Positions 10,101 to 16,792 of a stretch of 30,114 nucleotides of DNA are shown here, one piece after another. Source of the stretch: an uncultured Verrucomicrobia subdivision 3 bacterium. Its GTDB lineage: Bacteria; Verrucomicrobiota; Verrucomicrobiae; Limisphaerales; UBA11358. Each line of letters starts with the position of its first letter. Position 1 is the first letter of the stretch. The notes beneath the pieces are model-generated. The model saw only the letters and a list, made by a program, of their open reading frames with translations. It searched no databases and was not told the origin of the DNA. The stretch spans positions 1 through 30,114 of the forward strand of contig CAINDH010000039.1 in assembly GCA_903847285.1 (NCBI GenBank), written 5' to 3'. The position numbers and the translations under genes were made by a program.

Positions 10101-11442
10101 CAACACTAACGCCGTCACCCGCACCGTGGTCGTTCGCGACACCACGCCGCCGGTGATAACGTGGAGCTTCACCAATCTCGTCCTGTCCCTCGATACGAAT
10201 TGTAGCGCGGTGATGCCGAACGTGATTGGAACAAATTTTATTCTCGCCAGCGATTTGTCCGGTCCGCTTTCAATTTCACAATCGCCTGTCAGTAATTCTG
10301 TTTTGCCTCTCGGCACTAACTCGGTGGTCATTTCCGTCGGCGACGCTTTTGGCAATACGAGCTATGCCACCAACATCATCATTGTTCGCGATACCGTGCC
10401 GCCGCTCATCACCAGCCAACCGCAGAGCCGGACAAACTTCGTCGGCGAGACCGTCAGCTTCAGTGTCGCTGCAACGGCTTGCACGTCGCAATCGTTCCAG
10501 TGGCTTTCCGGCAATGGTATTTTGACGGCGCAGACGAACAGCAAATTGACGCTTTCCAATCTCACCGCCGACAGCGCTGGAAATTATTCCATTATTGTCA
10601 CCGCGTCCGGTGGTTCCACGACAAGCATCGTGGCCTCGTTAACGGTGAACTTATTGGTATCCAGTATCGCGCTGTCCTCGTCGGCAAACCCGGATGGCTT
10701 TCACGACATCTTGAATTTTACCGCCAGTATCACGCCGACGAATGCGACGGGAGCAGTCCAGTTCTTCACGAACGGAGCCGCGTTTGATCTGCAACCGCTC
10801 GCCACCGGCGCCGCTGTCAGCGCGAATCTTTCAAACCTGCCGCGCGGCACCAATCTCATCGTCGCGATTTATTCTGGCGACGTGAATTATCCGCCTGCCA
10901 CCAATTCGCTAGCCCAAATCGTCACGAACCATCCGCCCGAGGTTGCCCCAGCGTTTTACTCGCTCACCGCCGGAATGGCTTTGAACATCGTCGTCGTAGA
11001 CCTCGCAACGAACTGGAGTGATGGCGATGGCGATACGTTGTCCATCGTCTCCATCGGCACTAGCACCAACGGCGTGATGGTCACGAACGCAACTCCGTCG
11101 TTTTTCTATTCCAATCCCAACTACGTAGACGACCAGTTCATTTGCGTCATCAGCGATGGTTTTGGCGGGACGAATTTTCAGACCGTGAGCATTACCGTCG
11201 TGCCGCAGACGAATTCCACGCCGAACATCGCCGGCGTTTCCAGCCAGCCGTCAGGCTTAAAATTGAAACTGAATGGCGGCTACGGCTCAACCTACGTGTT
11301 GGAAAGTTCCCCGGATTTAACTTCTGGAATCTGGTCGCCGGTGGCGACGAATACATTGGGCGTGACGGGCGAGTGGCAATTCACGGACGGGCAAGCGACG
11401 AATTTTCCGCAACAGTTTTACCGGCTCAAGCTGGTGCCGTGA
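7198..11442 (+). CDS. Large secreted multidomain protein: propeller-like module, Ig/HYR-type repeats, FYRLK C-terminal module
   Basis: The ATG at 7198 is preferred over GTG 7174 because it gives a textbook signal peptide (MFHPGK, VVVVFFTAGLLAL, cleavage at PAAA). The mature ~1390 residues carry several parts in order. Residues ~125-545 form a propeller-like module homologous to the divergent 524-residue protein. Residues ~555-650 resemble an IPT/TIG domain and ~655-745 an Ig-like domain. Two tandem 161-residue units (748-908 and 909-1069) each combine a DUF5011-like (GGA, ELG, DPG) and a HYR-like segment with DTTPP or DQTPP linkers. Another Ig-like domain, a Big_3-type domain (VQFFTNGA, YSGDVNYPP) and a cadherin-like domain (SDGDGDTLSI, ISDGFGGTNF) follow. 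A C-terminal module ends QFYRLKLVP. It looks like an adhesin or surface-displayed binding protein. No catalytic motif is evident. Confidence 0.78.
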   Translation: MFHPGKLASVVVVFFTAGLLALPAAAELKQQQSQSGHMSRAASKESVAQLMTRARLRDAERVKERRFISRHHRDSELGGEVEFPIFTGTNASGGSPTTLLRVAQPGPFGTNGTPIAFTGATLSDTGAYPPDTMGAVGPSQFIVAVNGRIRTFDKSTGLADGVLNSSMDSFFNSVMTPPANNNFTSDPRIRYDRLSGRWFVLIIDVPGQNGASPNRVLLAVSDSSVITAGTVWSFYYFQHDQVSPAGDTGEFADYPSLGIDANALYIGVNIFTSAGSFDNTTAFVVRKSSLLSGGPIVVTALRRLISGVTGPYTPQGVDNFDPNATEGYLIGIDYSSATRLRLRRVLNPGGAPTISGNVSVTVSSFAGPLVVPSSGTSSNLDGLDQRLLAAHYRNGSLWTSQNVGVNSSGGTSATTRNGVRWYKIGGIPTGQTPTVQQSGTIYDASSTNIFYWMGTVMVSGQGHAIAGFSASSSSQFVGAAVAGRLTNATAGTFGSPIIYSAGAAAYSPPYDRWGDYSYTSLDPNDDMTMWTIQENVNAVNSYAVQIGKFSAPPPALPTSCSPAVVTQGVAGINVTLLGSSSSGSGFYDPGVGFSNRLATVVNGGGITLNSVTYVNPTNLTLNLTIATNASDTARTITVINPDGQTTSSIAAILTINTNGQPPVITVPPVAQAIQCGSNAIFTVTATGTAKLNYQWLLDNVPVSGATNATFATTNVHLPSHTVAVVITNFFGSASNSVALTVNDTLAPFITLNGGALITNELGSAFTDPGATASDTCAGTVAVITNGVLNINLTATNTLTYKAGDGNGNTNIVTRTVIVRDTTPPLITWSFTNLVLVANSNCVALMTNVTGTNFILASDLSGSLFIAQSPTNNTPLPVGTNVIVITVADASNNKSISTNRIVVLDQTPPLITLIGGALLTHELGTAFADPGVMFSDACSGILTVTTNGTVNVSIIGTNVLAYNITDFSGNTNAVTRTVVVRDTTPPVITWSFTNLVLSLDTNCSAVMPNVIGTNFILASDLSGPLSISQSPVSNSVLPLGTNSVVISVGDAFGNTSYATNIIIVRDTVPPLITSQPQSRTNFVGETVSFSVAATACTSQSFQWLSGNGILTAQTNSKLTLSNLTADSAGNYSIIVTASGGSTTSIVASLTVNLLVSSIALSSSANPDGFHDILNFTASITPTNATGAVQFFTNGAAFDLQPLATGAAVSANLSNLPRGTNLIVAIYSGDVNYPPATNSLAQIVTNHPPEVAPAFYSLTAGMALNIVVVDLATNWSDGDGDTLSIVSIGTSTNGVMVTNATPSFFYSNPNYVDDQFICVISDGFGGTNFQTVSITVVPQTNSTPNIAGVSSQPSGLKLKLNGGYGSTYVLESSPDLTSGIWSPVATNTLGVTGEWQFTDGQATNFPQQFYRLKLVP
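9439..10404 (+). repeat. Two tandem 483-bp in-frame repeat units
   Basis: Unit 1 (9439-9921) and unit 2 (9922-10404) align without an overall length change. For example, ACGCCGCCG plus GTGGAGCTTCAC recurs at 9661 and 10144, and the GGCGG-GCG region recurs at 9451 and 9934, both 483 bp apart. Each encodes 161 residues that share phrases such as ITWSFTNLVL, GTNFILASDLSG and RTV-x-VRDTTPP. The units have diverged at many third codon positions, so the duplication is not very recent. Confidence 0.88.
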
Positions 11443-11448
11443 TTTCTT

Positions 11449-12216
11449 TCAGCGGGTGTGTTGCAAGAACCACGTGAGCAATTCCGGATTCGCGTAGGTT
11501 TGCGTCCAACTGTCGTGCTGGGCTTCAGGATAAATCGTCAGCTTGACGTCTGTGCAGCCGGCTTTTTTTAGTGCATTCACCATGTGCTCGGATTCATCCG
11601 GCGTCACCGTTGTGTCTTTGCCGCCGTGAAATGCCCAGATGCCCATCCTTTTGAAACTGGCCAGCGTCGCGGCGTCAAAATGCTGCGCAAGCGTAACCTG
11701 AATGGTTTGCCCGCCGCCACAAATCGGCGCGATGGCCGCGAATTTTTCAGGGTGACTCAGTCCTAGGCTCCACGTCCCGAACCCGCCCATACTGATGCCT
11801 GTGAGATAGACGCGGTTTGTATCCACGGCGTATTTCTTTTCAATCTCCGCCAGCAGCGCGAGCAGCAAATCGTTCGACCAAATCTGTCCGCTCGGACATT
11901 GCGGTGAGAGGACGATGAAGGGAAAATTTTTCTCCGTCGTATCAATCTTGGGTGGGCCATGTTTCGCGACGAGCCAAATGTCCTGGCCGCGTTCGCCTGC
12001 GCCGTGGAGAAATAAAATTAGCGGCCAGAGTTTTGCGGCGTCTGCGCCGTAGCCTTCTGGCAGGAACAAAAGGTAATCGGCGGCCAGCACCTGTTTGCGT
12101 TCGATGGAAAATTTTTGGGCAGTCTGGCCGGGTTTCATGGCGGGTATTTTTTTGCCAGTGGTGCAGGCAGTGAGACCAAGTAACAGTAGAAAAATAATTC
12201 GGTTAAATTCTTTCAC
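11449..12216 (-). CDS. Lipoprotein alpha/beta-hydrolase (esterase of the phospholipase/carboxylesterase type)
   Basis: The 255-residue product starts with a lipoprotein signal (MKEFNRII, hydrophobic core, lipobox LTAC with Cys18), so it should be membrane-anchored in the periplasm or outer membrane. The alpha/beta-hydrolase features are FLHGAGERG (oxyanion region, ~69-77), the nucleophile elbow GISMGG with Ser142, Asp201 in HGGKDTTV, and His234 in EAQHDSW. This is a complete Ser-Asp-His triad. Secreted relatives are often sugar-ester or acyl esterases, but no substrate can be read here. The start is GTG at 12214-12216. The stop is 6 bp from the convergent large secreted-protein gene. It is the last gene of the suf-pheA-kdsD run, 31 bp after kdsD. 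Confidence 0.82.
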   Translation of the reverse strand: MKEFNRIIFLLLLGLTACTTGKKIPAMKPGQTAQKFSIERKQVLAADYLLFLPEGYGADAAKLWPLILFLHGAGERGQDIWLVAKHGPPKIDTTEKNFPFIVLSPQCPSGQIWSNDLLLALLAEIEKKYAVDTNRVYLTGISMGGFGTWSLGLSHPEKFAAIAPICGGGQTIQVTLAQHFDAATLASFKRMGIWAFHGGKDTTVTPDESEHMVNALKKAGCTDVKLTIYPEAQHDSWTQTYANPELLTWFLQHTR

Positions 12217-12228
12217 GATAAAAGTGTG

Positions 12229-12249
12229 AGCGGACTGACGTCCGTTGCT
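12229..12249. repeat. Small perfect palindrome between kdsD and the esterase gene
   Basis: CGGAC and GTCCG flank a 4-base TGAC loop, and flanking bases extend the stem to about 7 pairs including one G-T. It overlaps the end of the kdsD stop codon. There is no adjacent T-run, so it is not a classical terminator. It looks like a short dispersed intergenic palindrome or an mRNA-processing hairpin. Confidence 0.4.
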
Positions 12250-13219
12250 ACATGATTTTCAACTTCGGTAGATCTTGGGAATCTACCATGCCGACGGGTT
12301 CATTCTTCTCGTTCACCACGATGAGGTCGTCAATATTCCGCTCGTTGAAAATTTTCAACGCCTCGACGGCCAGCGCGTTTTGCGAGATGCAAATGGGTTT
12401 TGGGGTCATCACGCGTTTTAGCGGCTGCGCGAGCAGGCCGTCGCCGCTGGCCATGAGCCGTCGGAAATCGCCATCGGTGAATACACCAGCGAGCTTGCCG
12501 CGCGCATTCACCACTGCGAGGCTGCCGGATTTGGCCTGCGTCATCACGAAGAGCGCGTCCTTGACGGGGAGGGTTTCAACCGCCACGGCGTTGCGATTCC
12601 CTGAGCGCATGATGTCGCCAACTTTCAGCAACATCGCCCGGCCAATAGCGCCGTTGGGATGATACTTGGCAAAATCATTCTGTTTGAAGCCGCGCGCCTG
12701 TAAAACCGCCATCGCCAACGCGTCGCCCATGACGAGCGTCGCCGTAGTGCTGCTGGTGGGCGCAAGGTTGAAGGGGCAGGCTTCTTTGGGGATTTTGACG
12801 TTGATGGCCACGTCACTGTGGCGTGCCAGGGCAGATTTCAGATTGCCGGTGAGTGAAATGATTTTGATGGAAAATCTTTTGAGCGCTGGCAGCAGGTTCA
12901 GCAGCTCCTCAGACTCGCCGGAATAGCTCAACGCCAGAATCACATCGCCGTCGTTTATGATGCCGAGATCGCCGTGCATGGCGTCCACGCTGTTGAGGAC
13001 GACGGCGGTGGAGCCGGTGCTAGTGAGTGTAGCTGCGATTTTTTGGCCGACATTTCCGGATTTACCGACACCAACTATGACAATTTTCCCACGTTGTTTA
13101 AGCGCCGCGACGACGGTTTCAACGGCGGCATCGAACGATTTATCGATCAGCGCGCGGACGGATTTCAATGCGGCCAGTTCAATATCAAACACTTCACGGG
13201 CTTTGGCTTGATGGCTCAT
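12248..13219 (-). CDS. kdsD: Arabinose-5-phosphate isomerase (KdsD/KpsF/GutQ family)
   Basis: The 323-residue product should interconvert ribulose-5-phosphate and arabinose-5-phosphate, the first committed step toward KDO for lipopolysaccharide, in the cytoplasm. An N-terminal SIS domain (about 30-180) shows VGVGKSGNVGQKIA, NSVDAMHGDLG and SYSGESEE. His187, in YHPNGAIGR, matches the conserved HP-x-G motif of KdsD. Two CBS domains (about 205-320) follow, as expected for full-length KdsD. The ATG at 13217-13219 (MSHQAKA) is chosen; an upstream in-frame start would overlap the end of pheA. It lies 17 bp after the pheA stop. The gene implies an LPS-bearing Gram-negative envelope. Confidence 0.93.
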   Translation of the reverse strand: MSHQAKAREVFDIELAALKSVRALIDKSFDAAVETVVAALKQRGKIVIVGVGKSGNVGQKIAATLTSTGSTAVVLNSVDAMHGDLGIINDGDVILALSYSGESEELLNLLPALKRFSIKIISLTGNLKSALARHSDVAINVKIPKEACPFNLAPTSSTTATLVMGDALAMAVLQARGFKQNDFAKYHPNGAIGRAMLLKVGDIMRSGNRNAVAVETLPVKDALFVMTQAKSGSLAVVNARGKLAGVFTDGDFRRLMASGDGLLAQPLKRVMTPKPICISQNALAVEALKIFNERNIDDLIVVNEKNEPVGMVDSQDLPKLKIM

Positions 13220-13236
13220 GGTCGTCAGCGGTTTGC

Positions 13237-14298
13237 CTATTCGGCGTTGGGATACGAGCCGAGAATTTTCACGAAGTTGCAATGCTTGCCCAGTTGCGCA
13301 ATGGCCTTAGCGACCTTCGCATCCTGAAAATGTCCGGCGCAGTCCACGAAGAAGAAATATTCCCACGCCTTGCGCTTGCTCGGACGCGACTCGATCTTCG
13401 TCATGTTTATCTTGAACTTACGGAACGCCGCGATCGCCTCGTGCAACGCGCCGGCTTTGTCTGCCACGCTCAACATCAGGCTTGTGCGGTCGTCGCCCGT
13501 CGGCGGACTGCAAGTGCGGCCCAGCACGATGAAACGCGTGACGTTCACAGTGTTGTCCTGGATGTCCTGCGCCAAAACTTTCAGGCCGTATTTTTCCGCT
13601 GCCAGCACGCCGCCGAGCGCAGCAGAGAATTTTTCCTTTGCCGCCAGTTCCGCCGAGCGCGCGTTGGACGACGTCTCCACGATTTCCACGCGCGGCAGAT
13701 TCTTCGCCAGCCAGCCGCGGCATTGCGCCAGCGATTGCGGATGGACGTAAAGTTTTTTGATCTTCGCCTTGGGCGAATTGCTCATCAGACATTGCTGAAT
13801 CTTGAGGAGCACCTGCGAAACGATCTTCAACTCGCTGTCCACGAACATGTCGAGTGTGTGCGTGACGACGCCCTCGGTGGAATTTTCCACCGGCACCACA
13901 CCGTAATCCGCCGTGCGCTTGCTGACTTCCGTGAAGACATCGCCGATGGTTTTTTGCGCGGAATAGCCGAGGCTCGCGCCGAATTTTTGGATGGCTGCCT
14001 GATGCGTGAATGTCGCCTCCGGCCCGAAATACGCGATGGTCATCGTCTTCTCCAACGCAAGCGCGCTGGACATGATCTCGCGGTAGATGGCGCGGAGCTG
14101 GTCGTCCGTGATGGGGCCGGCGTTGTGGCTGCAGACGCGTTCGAACACCGTGCGTTCGCGGTGCGGCGCGTAGATTTCCTCGCCCGCCGCCAGCTTGATT
14201 TCGCCGATGGCAAGCACATGGCGCGTGCGTTCGTTGAGCAGCCGGACGATTTGAGCGTCCAGTTTGTCAATCGCCTGACGATGTTCGGGAAGACTCAT
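13237..14298 (-). CDS. pheA: Bifunctional chorismate mutase / prephenate dehydratase (P-protein)
   Basis: The 353-residue product converts chorismate to prephenate and then phenylpyruvate, the committed steps to phenylalanine. Three domains are visible. The first is an AroQ-type chorismate mutase (about 1-85: IDKLDAQIVRLLNER, HRERTVFERV). The second is a prephenate dehydratase domain (about 87-262) beginning AYFGPEATFTHQAA, with PVENSTEGVV and NVTRF (252-256). The third is an ACT regulatory domain (about 272-350) with GALH (283-286) and ESRP (303-306), the conserved phenylalanine-binding motifs, so feedback inhibition by phenylalanine is expected. It lies 43 bp downstream of sufS and 17 bp upstream of kdsD on the same strand. 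No leader peptide or attenuator is seen. Confidence 0.95.
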   Translation of the reverse strand: MSLPEHRQAIDKLDAQIVRLLNERTRHVLAIGEIKLAAGEEIYAPHRERTVFERVCSHNAGPITDDQLRAIYREIMSSALALEKTMTIAYFGPEATFTHQAAIQKFGASLGYSAQKTIGDVFTEVSKRTADYGVVPVENSTEGVVTHTLDMFVDSELKIVSQVLLKIQQCLMSNSPKAKIKKLYVHPQSLAQCRGWLAKNLPRVEIVETSSNARSAELAAKEKFSAALGGVLAAEKYGLKVLAQDIQDNTVNVTRFIVLGRTCSPPTGDDRTSLMLSVADKAGALHEAIAAFRKFKINMTKIESRPSKRKAWEYFFFVDCAGHFQDAKVAKAIAQLGKHCNFVKILGSYPNAE

Positions 14299-14341
14299 GT
14301 CGGCAAAGCATGAAGAAACGTGGCGGAAGAATCAAATCCGA

Positions 14342-15580
14342 TTAGCTGCCGAAAAACTTCTGGATTTCTTTTACCACGGCCACGAAGACATCCACTTCAG
14401 CCTTGGTGTTGTAGAAATAAAAGCTCGCGCGGGCGGTGGATTCCACGCCGAGCTTGTGCATGAGCGGTTGCGTGCAGTGATGGCCGCCGCGTAACGCCAC
14501 GCCCGCCTGATCCGCGAGCGTCACCACGTCGTGCGCATGAACATCCTTCAGCAGAAAACTCACCAGGCCAGCGCGGTTCTGTTTCGGACCGAAGATGCGG
14601 ATGTTTCGCAGCGCAGAAAGTTTTTCTGCGGCGTAGTTCGCCAGCTCCTGATCATGCTTCCAGATGTTCTCGCGCCCGATGGCATCGAGATAATCCATCG
14701 CGGCGTGCAAACCGATCGGGCCGGAAATGTCCGGCGTGCCGGCCTCGAAGCGATGTGGCGCGTCTTTGAATTCCGTCTTGTCGTAGCCGACGGTCAGAAT
14801 CATTTCTCCGCCGCCTTGATACGGCGGCATGGCGTCGAGAATTTCTTTCTGTCCCCACAACACGCCGATGCCGGTCGGCCCGCAAATCTTGTGGCCGGAG
14901 AACGCAAAAAAGTCGCAGCCGATGGCCTGCACGTCCACCGGCAGATGCCCGGCGCTCTGCGCACCATCCACGAGCGTGACGATGCCGAGCTTGCGCGCGC
15001 GGGCACAAAGTTCTTCGACCGGATTCACGACGCCCATCGAGTTCGAGATGTGAACCATCGAAAGCAGCTTCACTTGGGAGGTGAGCAGGGAATCGAGCTT
15101 GGACAAATCCAAAACGCCATCATCTCCGGTGACAGGAATATAGAAAATCTTCGCGCCAGTCTTCTTCGCGAGCATCTGCCACGGGACGAGATTGCTGTGA
15201 TGCTCCAACTCGGTAAGCAGAATCACATCGCCGGCCTTAAGATTCTTCGCACCCCAAGTGGCCGCGACGAGGTTGATGCTTTCCGTGGTGCCACGCGTCC
15301 AGATGATTTCGTCCGCGCTCTTGGCGTTGATGAATTTTGCGGTGCGCGTGCGTGCGGCCTCGAAGTGATTTGTCGCGCGATTGCTTAGCTCGTGGATGCC
15401 GCGATGGACATTGGAGTTGTCGCGTTCGTAGTAATGCACGAGTGCATCAATGACAGAGCGCGGCTTCTGCGATGTGGCGGCGTTGTCGAAATAGACGAGC
15501 GGCTTGCCGTGAACTTTCTGATCCAGAATTGGAAAGTCGGTGCGCAGTTTGGCCCAGTCAATGGTATTCAAGTCACTCAT
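14342..15580 (-). CDS. sufS: Cysteine desulfurase SufS (class II, PLP-dependent)
   Basis: The 412-residue cytoplasmic enzyme removes sulfur from cysteine as a persulfide for Fe-S cluster assembly. It shows YFDNAATSQKP near the start, TRGTTESINLVA, ELEHHSN, VDGAQSAGH, the PLP lysine Lys231 in SGHKICGPTG, and the active-site Cys369 in RGGHHCTQPLM. Length and motif order are normal for SufS/CsdA. With sufU nearby, it should hand sulfur to SufU as in Bacillus, rather than to SufE. The start ATG is at 15578-15580. It is separated from sufT by 92 bp that contain a hairpin-forming repeat. Confidence 0.95.
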   Translation of the reverse strand: MSDLNTIDWAKLRTDFPILDQKVHGKPLVYFDNAATSQKPRSVIDALVHYYERDNSNVHRGIHELSNRATNHFEAARTRTAKFINAKSADEIIWTRGTTESINLVAATWGAKNLKAGDVILLTELEHHSNLVPWQMLAKKTGAKIFYIPVTGDDGVLDLSKLDSLLTSQVKLLSMVHISNSMGVVNPVEELCARARKLGIVTLVDGAQSAGHLPVDVQAIGCDFFAFSGHKICGPTGIGVLWGQKEILDAMPPYQGGGEMILTVGYDKTEFKDAPHRFEAGTPDISGPIGLHAAMDYLDAIGRENIWKHDQELANYAAEKLSALRNIRIFGPKQNRAGLVSFLLKDVHAHDVVTLADQAGVALRGGHHCTQPLMHKLGVESTARASFYFYNTKAEVDVFVAVVKEIQKFFGS

Positions 15581-15591
15581 TCAAAAAATTT

Positions 15592-15666
15592 AACCACGGA
15601 TAAACACAGATGGACAAAAATTCAAAGATGAAATTTATCCGTGTTAATCCGTGTTCATCCGTGGTT
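15592..15666. repeat. REP-like imperfect inverted repeat between sufT and sufS
   Basis: The outer arms AACCACGGAT (15592-15601) and ATCCGTGGTT (15657-15666) are perfect complements, and pairing continues inward with a few mismatches for about ten more bases. The right arm consists of three 10-base direct repeats built on ATCCGTGTT. The layout is that of a dispersed intergenic palindromic element. It lies inside the suf run, so its RNA hairpin could affect the sufT-sufS mRNA. No coding potential was seen. Confidence 0.75.
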
Positions 15667-15672
15667 GAAAAG

Positions 15673-16224
15673 TTACAGCAGTCCGAGCTGTAGTTTCGCC
15701 GCCTCGGTCATCATGCCTTGGTTCCACGGCGGATCCCAGCCGAGTTCAACGTTCGCCTCGTCAATCGGTTCGAGAGAAATGAGTTTATTTTGCACGTCCT
15801 GCGCGAGCACCGGACCCATGCCGCAGCCGGGTGCAGTCAAAGTCATTTTCACATCGGCTTTGTAATTGTCCGCGCCGATGGGCGTGAGGTGGCAATCGTA
15901 AATCAATCCCAGGTCAACGATGTTGACGGGAATTTCCGGGTCGTAACAAGTCTTGAGTGACTCCCAAACTTTTTTCTCAAGCTGTTCCAACGTCATCGGC
16001 CCGCTCGGGGTGGCGGTCACGGGCGTGGCGACAACCTCAATGCCCAACGCGTCGGCGTCCTTCGACTCAATGCGGAACATGTTGCCATTGACGATGACGG
16101 TGTAAGTGCCGCCGAGCGATTGCGTGATGTGCGCAGTCTCACCTTTTTGAAGCGTCACCTTCGTGCCGATGGGAACTACCGAAGCTTCCACGTCGCGGGT
16201 TAAAATCTTTTGTTCGGAACTCAT
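15673..16224 (-). CDS. sufT: Fe-S cluster assembly protein SufT (MIP18/DUF59 family)
   Basis: The 183-residue product has an N-terminal segment of about 75 residues followed by a DUF59/MIP18 domain with YDPEIPVNIVDLGLIYD (94-110) and TAPGCGMGP (130-138), the latter containing the conserved Cys134. The extended N-terminus with VPIGTKVTL-like sequence is typical of SufT proteins rather than of short PaaD-like ones. SufT is an auxiliary maturation factor for Fe-S proteins. The ATG is at 16222-16224, 39 bp after the sufU stop. Its position among sufD, sufU and sufS supports the call. Confidence 0.9.
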   Translation of the reverse strand: MSSEQKILTRDVEASVVPIGTKVTLQKGETAHITQSLGGTYTVIVNGNMFRIESKDADALGIEVVATPVTATPSGPMTLEQLEKKVWESLKTCYDPEIPVNIVDLGLIYDCHLTPIGADNYKADVKMTLTAPGCGMGPVLAQDVQNKLISLEPIDEANVELGWDPPWNQGMMTEAAKLQLGLL

Positions 16225-16263
16225 AATGGAAACATCATCGCTGTTACTGAGGTTAAAATCAAA

Positions 16264-16719
16264 TCACGTCTGTTCGTTTTCCGTGCTGACCGGTTGGCTA
16301 TCGCCTTTCAGAGCGCCCATGAGCGCGTGCCAGGAGAGAATTGCGCACTTCACGCGCGCGGGATATTTGTAAACACCTGCAAACACCGCGAGCTTGCCGA
16401 CGTCGCCATTCACTTTGCCAGTCGTAATCATGTCACGCACCTGCTCAAAGGTTTTTTCCGCCTCGGCCTTGGTCTTGCCTTTGACGTTGTCGGTCAGCAA
16501 CGAAGCCGAAGCTTTAGAGATGCAGCAGCCGGAGCCAACGAAGCTGGCGTCCTTGATGACGTCGCCATCCAGCGTGAGAAATAATTTCAAGTTATCGCCG
16601 CAGAGCGGGTTATGACCTTGCGCCATGCGGGTGGCATCCGGCATCTCGTGGAAATTGCGCGGCTGCTTGCAGTGGTCAAGGATGACCTGCTGATAAAGGT
16701 CGTTTACGTCGTCAAACAT
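16264..16719 (-). CDS. sufU: Fe-S cluster assembly sulfur-transfer protein SufU
   Basis: The 151-residue zinc-dependent sulfurtransferase takes persulfide from SufS and passes it to the SUF scaffold. The conserved ligand pattern is complete: Cys40 and Asp42 in NPLCGD, Cys65 in GSGCCIS, and Cys125 in RVKCAILSWHAL. The insertion before the last cysteine (GDVGKLAVFAGVYKYPAR) distinguishes SufU from IscU. Length is normal. The start ATG is at 16717-16719, 73 bp after the sufD stop. Confidence 0.94.
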   Translation of the reverse strand: MFDDVNDLYQQVILDHCKQPRNFHEMPDATRMAQGHNPLCGDNLKLFLTLDGDVIKDASFVGSGCCISKASASLLTDNVKGKTKAEAEKTFEQVRDMITTGKVNGDVGKLAVFAGVYKYPARVKCAILSWHALMGALKGDSQPVSTENEQT

Positions 16720-16792
16720 TTTGATTTAGCCGCAGAGCGTTCAGGGTGAAAAATATGTTTCTCGGCGTCTTCTGTGCCGCTGTGGCAAATTA

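Noticed and set aside
13168..14313. Long + strand ORF opposite pheA
   Set aside because: The minus strand encodes a complete P-protein with all expected motifs. The + strand frame gives an arginine-, histidine- and alanine-rich sequence typical of an antisense shadow.
14531..15388. Long + strand ORF opposite sufS
   Set aside because: It mirrors the codon bias of sufS and shows no domain signature, whereas sufS is unambiguous.
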